DNA of 10,997 bases, from positions 1 to 10,997 of the forward strand of contig JBFICP010000099.1 of assembly GCA_041581935.1 (NCBI GenBank), read 5' to 3'. Each line of letters opens with the position of its first letter. The first letter of the stretch is position 1. Below are positions 6,420-10,997 of the stretch, piece by piece. Made by a program: the position numbers and the translations under genes. The notes under the pieces were generated by a model. That model was not told the origin of the DNA and searched no databases. It was given only the letters and a program-made list of their open reading frames with translations. This DNA is from JAABYT01 sp041581935. Its GTDB lineage: Bacteria; Pseudomonadota; Gammaproteobacteria; HK1.

Positions 6420-8118
6420 GTTCACTGCCGATGTGCTGACGGCACCCGTCGTCAAGCCGAAGTCCAGTCGCGACGATTGGACGATGCGTGCCTTCATGTG
6501 CGTCATCGGCGTGTATCTCGTCGCGGCGCTCGCGTTACCGCTTTACACGATGCTTTCGAAGAGCTTCGAGGACCACGACGGTGTATTCGTCGGCATCGAG
6601 AACTACGTCGAGTACTTCTCGACGCCGGCGCTCGCGTACTCGATCCATAACAGTCTCTTCATCGCGGTGGTCACGACGATCATCACCGTGACGCTGGCAT
6701 TCACGTTTGCCTATGCGCTGACCCGCAGCTGCATCCCGTTCAAAGGTCTTTTCAAGAGCATCACGATGATCCCCATTCTGGTGCCGTCACTGCTGCCGGG
6801 GATTGCGCTGGTCTACCTGTTCGGCAACCAGGGCATGATCAAGGGTCTGCTGTTCGGTCACAGCATTTACGGGCCCATCGGCATCGTCATCGCGGAGGTG
6901 TTTTTCACGCTTCCTCACGCGATCATCATCATCATCACCTCGCTCTCGATCGCCGATTCGCGCCTCTACGAAGCGGCGATAGCCCTGCGTGCGAGCAAGC
7001 TGCGCATATTTTTCACCGTCACCATTCCGGGTTGCCGCTACGGTCTCATCAGCGCGGCGTTCGTGGTGTTCACGCTGGCAATAACGGACTTCGGCGCGCC
7101 CAAGGTGATCGGCGGAGACTTCAACGTGCTGGCCACGGATATCTACAAGCAGGTCATCGGACAGCAGAATTTCGAAATGGGCGCCGTGGTGAGCGTCGTG
7201 CTTCTGATTCCGGCGGTGCTGGCATTCGTCGTCGATCGCATCGTGCAGCGCAAGCAGGTGGCACTTCTGTCAGCGAGGGCGGTGCCTCTGGAGCCACAGC
7301 CCAAGCGTGGCTTCGATCTCGCGATGCTCGGTTTCGTCCTGCTCGTCAGTTTTTTCCTGATTGGCATGCTGGCGGTCTGCCAGTACGCCGCCCTGGTCAA
7401 GTTCTATCCCTACAATCTCGAACTCGGTCTGAAAAACTACCAGTTCGACGTCATGGACGGCGGTGGTTGGGACGCCTACTACAACTCCATCAAGATGGCG
7501 CTGTATACGGCCTTCTTCGGTACCATCGTGGTGTTCTGCGGCGCTTACCTGGTGGAGAAAGGGCGCGGCTTCAATCAGGGCCGGGCGCTGTTTCAATTTC
7601 TTGCCATGATGCCCATGGCGGTTCCGGGATTGGTCCTGGGTCTCGCCTACATCTTCTTCTTCAATCACCCGGACAACCCGCTCGGCTTTCTCTACCACAC
7701 CATGACGATACTGGTGATCAGCACGATCACGCATTTCTACACGGTCAGTCATCTCACCGCGGTGACGGCGCTCAAGCAGATGGATGCGGAATTCGAGGCG
7801 GTGGCGGCGTCGCTCAAGCAGCCCTTCTACAAGACCTTCATGCGCGTCACGGTACCGGTGTGCATGCCGGCGATCCTGGACATCAGCATTTATCTTTTCG
7901 TCAACGCCATGACCACCGTGTCGGCGGTGATTTTCCTCTACGGCCCGGATACCAACCTGGCCTCGGTGGCGGTACTGAACATGGATGATGCAGGCGACAT
8001 CGCGCCGGCCGCAGCCATGGGCATGATGATTTTCTACACCGCTGCCGGGGTGCGGGCGCTGCACTACTTCCTGACCCTGGGCTTGGAACGCCGCACTCAG
8101 GCCTGGCGGGCACGCTAG
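6412..8118 (+). CDS. phnU2: 2-aminoethylphosphonate-type ABC transporter, fused two-domain permease
   Basis: A 568-aa inner-membrane protein with two binding-protein-dependent permease domains in one chain, as in FbpB and the PhnU2 family. About a dozen hydrophobic segments are visible, for example 27-47, 82-103, 117-136, 157-179, 212-226, 256-275, 304-324, 362-380, 396-417, 430-448, 489-508 and 531-555. Both coupling helices that dock on the ATPase are present: EAAIALRASKLRIFFTVTIP (187-206) in the first half and a matching EAVAASLKQPFYK... helix at 462-482 in the second. The ATG at 6412 overlaps the ATPase stop by 8 bases. The gene ends 15 bases from the convergent LysR stop, with no terminator between them. 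No other membrane subunit is needed, so with the two upstream genes the importer is complete. Confidence 0.92.
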   Translation: MSEFTADVLTAPVVKPKSSRDDWTMRAFMCVIGVYLVAALALPLYTMLSKSFEDHDGVFVGIENYVEYFSTPALAYSIHNSLFIAVVTTIITVTLAFTFAYALTRSCIPFKGLFKSITMIPILVPSLLPGIALVYLFGNQGMIKGLLFGHSIYGPIGIVIAEVFFTLPHAIIIIITSLSIADSRLYEAAIALRASKLRIFFTVTIPGCRYGLISAAFVVFTLAITDFGAPKVIGGDFNVLATDIYKQVIGQQNFEMGAVVSVVLLIPAVLAFVVDRIVQRKQVALLSARAVPLEPQPKRGFDLAMLGFVLLVSFFLIGMLAVCQYAALVKFYPYNLELGLKNYQFDVMDGGGWDAYYNSIKMALYTAFFGTIVVFCGAYLVEKGRGFNQGRALFQFLAMMPMAVPGLVLGLAYIFFFNHPDNPLGFLYHTMTILVISTITHFYTVSHLTAVTALKQMDAEFEAVAASLKQPFYKTFMRVTVPVCMPAILDISIYLFVNAMTTVSAVIFLYGPDTNLASVAVLNMDDAGDIAPAAAMGMMIFYTAAGVRALHYFLTLGLERRTQAWRAR

Positions 8119-8133
8119 GTACGAAGCCCGGTC

Positions 8134-9033
8134 TTACGCCGCGGAGGCTTCTCTGCGCGCCTCGTCGAGGAGCCAATCCCGGAACGCGGCAATTTTCGGT
8201 TGCTCCGCCGTGTTCTGGGGGCAGACCAGGTAATAGGCGTACTCGGTCGGCAGGCTGAGGGTGAAGGGCCGCACCAGGCGACCGGCGGCCAGCTCGTCGG
8301 CGGCCAGCACGCCGCGGGCGAGCGCGACGCCCTGTCCGGCCATGGCCGCCTGAATAAGCATGCTGGAATCGGTGAAAATCGGTCCACGCGTGGGATCCAC
8401 CCGATCGATACCCGCCGCCAGCAACCAGGTTCGCCAGTCACCGTGGCCATCGTCGTGCAGAAGCACCTGGTGCTCCAGGTCGCCGGGCGCGCGCAGCGGG
8501 TGCTCACCTGATAGCAGCGCCGGGCTGCATACCGGAAAGATGTCCTCGGTCATGAGCCAGTCGGCGCGCAGCCCCGGATACTTGCCGCGCCCGTAGCGAA
8601 CGCCCACGTCCACGTCTCCGCTGGCGAAGTCGGTGAGCGCCGCCGACGGGTCGATGCGCAGATCGATGTCGGGATGGATCTGGCGAAACCGCCCGAGGCG
8701 CGGCACCAGCCAGCGGGCCGCAAAGGACGGCAGCGCCGAGACCGTGAGCGGTCCGGGGGCGTCTCTTTCGAGCAGATTCCTGGTGGCGTCATTGAGCAGC
8801 GCGAAAGCCCGGCTGACCGACGGCAGGTAGGCCTGCCCGTCGTCACTCAGCAGCAGGGCGCGATTCAAACGCCGGAACAGCTTGCGTCCGAGATGCTCTT
8901 CCAGGGCTTTGACCTGATGACTGATTGCCGCCTGGGTGACATGCAGCTCCTCGGCGGCGCGCGTGAAGCTCAGGTGCCGCGCGGCGGCCTCGAAGGCACG
9001 CAGCGCATTGAGTGGCGGCAGTCGTCGGGCCAT
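8134..9033 (-). CDS. LysR-family transcriptional regulator, GcvA type
   Basis: A 299-aa LysR regulator whose full length resembles GcvA, the glycine-cleavage activator. It opens with RLPPLNALRAFEAAARHLSF (4-23) and a winged helix-turn-helix with FTRAAEELHVTQAAISHQVKALE (23-45). An effector domain (about 94-290) follows, with LTVSALPSFAARWLVPRL, VRYGRG.YPGLR and MAGQGVALARG. Such regulators bind DNA as tetramers and respond to a small molecule. GcvA responds to glycine/purine status, but GcvA-like paralogs control many other pathways. It converges on the transporter operon and is divergent from the DUF1127 gene, so that shared upstream region (9034-9184) is its most likely target. The start at 9033 places the family's usual N-terminus at once, with GAGG about 10 bases upstream. 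Effector and regulon are unknown. Confidence 0.93.
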   Translation of the reverse strand: MARRLPPLNALRAFEAAARHLSFTRAAEELHVTQAAISHQVKALEEHLGRKLFRRLNRALLLSDDGQAYLPSVSRAFALLNDATRNLLERDAPGPLTVSALPSFAARWLVPRLGRFRQIHPDIDLRIDPSAALTDFASGDVDVGVRYGRGKYPGLRADWLMTEDIFPVCSPALLSGEHPLRAPGDLEHQVLLHDDGHGDWRTWLLAAGIDRVDPTRGPIFTDSSMLIQAAMAGQGVALARGVLAADELAAGRLVRPFTLSLPTEYAYYLVCPQNTAEQPKIAAFRDWLLDEARREASAA

Positions 9034-9081
9034 ACGGTCGCTGCCTCAAAATTTCTAATGCGAAAATGAAAAAATGATCGT

Positions 9082-9110
9082 TTGTGAGCTTACCGGCCAG
9101 CTTCTATATT
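9082..9110 (+). promoter_or_regulatory. Sigma-70-type promoter of the DUF1127 gene
   Basis: TTGTGA (9082-9087, 4 of 6 consensus) and TATATT (9105-9110, 5 of 6) are separated by an ideal 17 bases. Transcription should start near 9117, giving a leader of about 68 bases. Confidence 0.6.
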
Positions 9111-9129
9111 TGTCCACAAGTTAAGGACA
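9111..9129. promoter_or_regulatory. Inverted repeat over the predicted transcription start
   Basis: TGTCC (9111-9115) and GGACA (9125-9129) form a 5-base inverted repeat with a 9-base spacer, directly after the -10 box. A protein bound here would block the DUF1127 promoter. It could also form a weak hairpin in DNA. Function is inferred from position only. Confidence 0.35.
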
Positions 9130-9172
9130 TAGAAGGTACGAGCGAGTTCGTGCTTCGGATTAACATTATTAA

Positions 9173-9176
9173 AGGA
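9173..9176 (+). promoter_or_regulatory. Ribosome binding site that sets the DUF1127 start
   Basis: AGGA within AAAGGAAT lies 8 bases before ATG 9185 but only 5 before the in-frame GTG at 9182, favouring the ATG. Confidence 0.6.
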
Positions 9177-9184
9177 ATACGGTG

Positions 9185-9400
9185 ATGAGCAAGTATCACG
9201 TCCAGACCCTCAACGGCCCCTTCCTGCGCCCGAGCCGTGGTATTCCGGTCGCGCGCCTGCTCGCCACAATCGCGACATGGCAGCAGCGCTACGAGCTGCG
9301 CCGGCATCTGCTTGAAATGGATGCACACCTGCTCGACGACATCGGAATGAGCCGAGAACAGGTCGAGCGGGAAGCCGCCAAGCCTTTCTGGAGAGATTAG
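9185..9400 (+). CDS. DUF1127 (YjiS-like) small protein
   Basis: A 71-aa basic protein ending with the DUF1127 signature: LLEMDAHLLDDIGMSREQVE (about 46-65) and a closing PFWRD. The N-terminal 25 residues are not conserved in the family. Small DUF1127 proteins in alphaproteobacteria have been reported to bind RNA and affect sRNA maturation, RNA turnover and phosphate or carbon metabolism; that is family knowledge, not shown here. The gene has its own promoter and terminator and is therefore probably a short monocistronic message. It diverges from the GcvA-type regulator, a likely controller. In-frame GTG at 9182 is a possible alternative start, adding one residue. Confidence 0.87.
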   Translation: MSKYHVQTLNGPFLRPSRGIPVARLLATIATWQQRYELRRHLLEMDAHLLDDIGMSREQVEREAAKPFWRD

Positions 9401-9415
9401 TTTCTTCCTCCCCCC

Positions 9416-9433
9416 AAGACTCGTTGCAGTCTT
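9416..9433. repeat. Perfect 6-bp hairpin in the DUF1127 3' UTR
   Basis: AAGACT and AGTCTT around the 6-base loop CGTTGC. No T-run follows, so it is not itself a terminator. Confidence 0.6.
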
Positions 9434-9442
9434 AAACATTCA

Positions 9443-9467
9443 GGGGGCCGCCAGGCCCCCTTTTTTT
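9443..9467 (+). terminator. Intrinsic terminator after DUF1127
   Basis: GGGGGCC (9443-9449), loop GCCA, GGCCCCC (9454-9460), then seven T (9461-9467). It lies 42 bases after the DUF1127 stop and 16 bases before the convergent MTHFR-like stop. Read leftward, no T-run follows, so it mainly serves the plus strand. Confidence 0.93.
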
Positions 9468-9483
9468 CCAACGTCGACGATGG

Positions 9484-10359
9484 TTAACGTGCGATAGCGG
9501 CTTTTCGCAACAGCGCCGGGATGTGCGCTTCCCAGCCGATGGCCATGATGTGCAGCCCCCGGCACATGCCGTCCAGAGCCGCGATGGTGCGCGCGGCGAT
9601 ATCGAGACTGGTGGCAATCTTGTCGTCGGCGGCACCGATCTCCCGGACGAGGGGCTCGGGGACGTGGATGCCAGGCACATGGGCGTTCATGTACTCGGCC
9701 TGCTTGGCGGATTTCAGGGGAATGATGCCGGCAAGCACCGGCACCCGGTATTGCTCCGCAGCGCGCGCGAAGCGTTCGAAGGCTTGCGGCTCGTACACGG
9801 CCTGAGTCTGGAAAAAACGCGCACCGGCATCGATTTTCTCGCCCATGCGCATGATTTCGCCGTCCAGATCCGGAGCGCCCGGATTGACCACGGCCCCGAG
9901 GCAGAAATGCGGTCTTCCGGAAATCGGGTTTCCAGCCATGTCGCTGCCCCCCTCGAGCGCCGCCGCCGCGCGCAGCATGAGCGACGAGTAGACGTCGAAC
10001 ACGGCCTTTGCATCGGGGTGATCGCCGGTGGTGGGTGGATCGCCGCCCATGAACACCACATTGTGCACGCCGAGCGCGCTGGCCCCGAGGAGGTCGCCCT
10101 GCAGGGCAATGCGATTTCGATCCCGCGTGGTGACCTGAAGAATCGGTTCGATGCCCCGGTCGAGCAGCAGATGCGCCGCTGCCAACGGTGTCATGGCCAT
10201 GCGCGCGGCGTGGGAATCCGTCAGGTTGAAGGCGTCGACGGTACTCTTGAGAGCATCGGCCTTGCCGAAAAGCGGCTCGAGGTCCGTCCCCTTGGGTGGA
10301 TTCAGCTCGCAGGTAACGACGAACTTGCCGGCATCCAGTACCTTTTCCAGTTCACTCAT
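9484..10359 (-). CDS. Methylenetetrahydrofolate reductase (MetF-like) family protein
   Basis: A 291-aa TIM-barrel MTHFR-family enzyme, about the length of E. coli MetF (296 aa) but clearly divergent. Visible landmarks are VTCELNPPKG (15-24; Glu18 aligns with the catalytic Glu28 of MetF), TTRDRNR (77-83), FMGGDPPTTGDHPDA (103-117; Asp107 stands where the MetF RGD motif has its Asp), FFQTQAVY (182-189) and VPVLAGIIPL (206-215). The expected role is reduction of 5,10-methylene-THF to 5-methyl-THF in the cytoplasm, or the reverse in C1-oxidising organisms. The neighbouring divergent SHMT gene makes the same substrate, which supports a folate role. Reductant and flavin use cannot be read; some short divergent MTHFRs lack FAD. 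The start ATG 10359 has only a weak GAG upstream. Likely a paralog of the housekeeping metF. Confidence 0.85.
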   Translation of the reverse strand: MSELEKVLDAGKFVVTCELNPPKGTDLEPLFGKADALKSTVDAFNLTDSHAARMAMTPLAAAHLLLDRGIEPILQVTTRDRNRIALQGDLLGASALGVHNVVFMGGDPPTTGDHPDAKAVFDVYSSLMLRAAAALEGGSDMAGNPISGRPHFCLGAVVNPGAPDLDGEIMRMGEKIDAGARFFQTQAVYEPQAFERFARAAEQYRVPVLAGIIPLKSAKQAEYMNAHVPGIHVPEPLVREIGAADDKIATSLDIAARTIAALDGMCRGLHIMAIGWEAHIPALLRKAAIAR

Positions 10360-10408
10360 TGTCTCGGGGTCGTGCGGGGAGGCCGGAGCTTAAGACAGTC
10401 GCGCGACG

Positions 10409-10420
10409 GCAACAAGTTGC
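10409..10420. promoter_or_regulatory. Palindrome, possible operator
   Basis: GCAACAAGTTGC is a near-perfect 12-base palindrome (5-base arms, 2-base centre) placed between divergent MTHFR-like and SHMT genes, 50 bases from the former's start. Its regulator, if any, is unknown. Confidence 0.3.
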
Positions 10421-10526
10421 AGGCAGCGTCGTCGCAGGTGCGACGCCACGCGTCGTTGAGTGGAAAAAGGGGTGCGGCTGGGGCACAGTACTCTCCGCCC
10501 GGGGTTTCGAGTATCCAAGGCGTGTC

Positions 10527-10531
10527 GGAGG
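10527..10531 (+). promoter_or_regulatory. Ribosome binding site of the SHMT gene
   Basis: GGAGG, 5 bases before ATG 10537; this fixes the start, which gives the N-terminus usual for the family. Confidence 0.7.
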
Positions 10532-10536
10532 GGTGC

Positions 10537-10997
10537 ATGTTCGAAAGGGGGGGGATCGCGGAGTTCGACGCCGAGCTGTCGGCAGCGATCACGGCCGAGC
10601 AGCAACGCCAAGAGGATCACGTCGAGCTCATCGCTTCGGAGAACTACACGAGTCCCCGCGTTCTCGAGGCGCAAGGGTCGGTTCTTACCAACAAGTACGC
10701 CGAAGGCTATCCCGGTCGGCGTTACTACGGGGGTTGCGAGCATGTGGATGAGGCGGAGCGCCTTGCCGTGGAACGGGCAAAGCGCCTGTTCGGCGCCGAT
10801 TACGCCAACGTCCAGCCACACTCGGGCTCGTCGGCCAACATGGCGGTCTATCTGGCGCTGCTCGAGCCCGGCGACACGCTGCTCGGCATGAAACTGTCCG
10901 ATGGCGGCCATCTCACACATGGTGCGAAACCGAATTTTTCCGGCAAGATTTTCGATGCCGTGCAGTACGGCATCGACAAGCGAACCGGACGCATCGA
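10537..10997 (+). CDS. glyA: Serine hydroxymethyltransferase (GlyA), 5' part only
   Basis: The first 153 codons of a fold-type I PLP enzyme that converts serine + THF to glycine + 5,10-methylene-THF in the cytoplasm; the rest, including the PLP lysine, lies beyond the window. Highly conserved stretches are seen: ELIASENYTSPRV (30-42; Ser34, Glu35), LTNKYAEGYPGRRYYGG (50-66; Glu56, the proton-transfer Glu57 of E. coli, and Tyr64), ANVQPHSGSSAN (90-101) and GGHLTHGAK (123-131; His125 equals the PLP-stacking His126). Just before this last motif, SD replaces the AH of E. coli. Codons 4-6 contain a run of eight G (10547-10554). It is divergent from the MTHFR-like gene, with which it forms a C1 pair. 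In pseudomonads a second glyA often precedes sarcosine oxidase genes, so this may be a paralog. Confidence 0.94.
   Translation, partial: MFERGGIAEFDAELSAAITAEQQRQEDHVELIASENYTSPRVLEAQGSVLTNKYAEGYPGRRYYGGCEHVDEAERLAVERAKRLFGADYANVQPHSGSSANMAVYLALLEPGDTLLGMKLSDGGHLTHGAKPNFSGKIFDAVQYGIDKRTGRI

Larger units (their letters stand above)
9034..9184. other. AT-rich divergent control region, LysR / DUF1127
   Basis: About 150 bases, clearly richer in A+T than the flanking genes. The part next to the LysR gene holds A-rich tracts (9050-9077); the part next to DUF1127 holds a sigma-70-like promoter and an inverted repeat, listed separately. A LysR protein normally binds its own divergent region, so this is the expected operator area. 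Confidence 0.55.
9401..9467 (+). ncRNA. Candidate 3'-UTR small RNA with anti-Shine-Dalgarno motif
   Basis: Directly after the DUF1127 stop comes a CU-rich single-stranded stretch CTTCCTCCCCCC (9404-9415), a perfect hairpin AAGACT/AGTCTT (9416-9433), a short linker, then a terminator hairpin. This layout recalls, from memory, the CCUCC-motif (cuckoo, CcsR-type) small RNAs of alphaproteobacteria, some of which are encoded right after a DUF1127 gene. Whether an sRNA is released here is unproven. Confidence 0.35.
10360..10536. other. Divergent control region, MTHFR-like / SHMT
   Basis: 177 bases between the two divergent C1 genes. It contains the palindrome GCAAC-AA-GTTGC (10409-10420), a GTCGC-AGGT-GCGAC hairpin (10431-10444), and a TACTC/GAGTA inverted repeat (10489-10493 and 10509-10513). 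No clear promoter pair was found. I looked for a glycine or SAH riboswitch core and did not recognise one. Confidence 0.45.

Noticed and set aside
5208..6506. Open frame of 432 codons on the minus strand opposite the ATPase gene
   Set aside because: The plus strand encodes an ABC ATPase with every motif intact; the antisense product is low-complexity and crosses the terminator and the start of the next gene.
7270..8064. Open frame on the minus strand opposite the permease gene
   Set aside because: The translation is rich in His/Arg/Glu, typical of antisense to membrane-protein codons.
8107..8130. CGGGC/GCCCG inverted repeat between permease and LysR stops as a terminator
   Set aside because: Five pairs with a 14-base loop and no T-run on either strand.
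10422..10536. Glycine, THF or SAH riboswitch before the SHMT gene
   Set aside because: Expected from gene context, but no conserved core could be recognised; only simple short hairpins are seen.
10359..10751. Plus-strand open frame crossing the intergenic region into the SHMT gene
   Set aside because: Out of frame with SHMT, Arg/Gly-rich, no family features.

Overview
The window is GC-rich, densely packed bacterial DNA. It carries ten protein genes, two of them cut by the window edges, and reads as a gammaproteobacterium. The clues are an AcpH-type ACP phosphodiesterase, a GcvA-type LysR regulator, a YjiS-like DUF1127 protein and a Pseudomonas-like aminoethylphosphonate transporter. The exact lineage cannot be fixed from the sequence. 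No tRNA, rRNA, insertion sequence, CRISPR array or phage gene was seen, and all genes look intact within the window.

Left part (1-2323, minus strand): a likely three-gene operon reads leftward. It runs acpH, then a class I/II PLP aminotransferase, then a phytanoyl-CoA-dioxygenase-family (PhyH) Fe(II)/2-oxoglutarate enzyme that leaves the window. Gaps are 9 and 4 bases. A FAH-family hydrolase gene (2449-3141) diverges from acpH across about 125 bases. After a roughly 214-base stretch with no convincing gene comes a secreted Sel1-repeat protein (3356-4063).

Centre (4160-8118, plus strand): a complete ABC importer of the putative 2-aminoethylphosphonate type. It has a periplasmic binding protein, an ATPase, and a single-chain permease holding both membrane domains. 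A strong intrinsic terminator lies between the binding-protein gene and the ATPase gene, which should let the binding protein be made in excess. ATPase and permease genes overlap by 8 bases. None of the best-known phosphonate breakdown genes (phnW, phnX, phnA, phnZ, C-P lyase) lies in the window, so the substrate is inferred from family only. The PhyH gene at the left edge belongs to a superfamily that includes phosphonate dioxygenases.

Right part (8134-10997): a GcvA-type LysR gene points back toward the transporter and is divergent from a small DUF1127 gene. The DUF1127 gene has a good sigma-70-like promoter, an inverted repeat near the expected start of transcription, and a structured 3' end. 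That 3' end has a CU-rich anti-Shine-Dalgarno stretch, a hairpin and a perfect intrinsic terminator, and is the most interesting unexplained element here. Beyond it lie a short MetF-like methylenetetrahydrofolate reductase (minus) and, divergently, the start of a serine hydroxymethyltransferase gene (plus). These two enzymes form a one-carbon pair: SHMT makes 5,10-methylene-THF and MTHFR reduces it to 5-methyl-THF. A GcvA-type regulator nearby fits glycine/C1 control. The window thus joins small-molecule uptake (possibly aminoethylphosphonate) with one-carbon metabolism and a possible RNA-level regulator.
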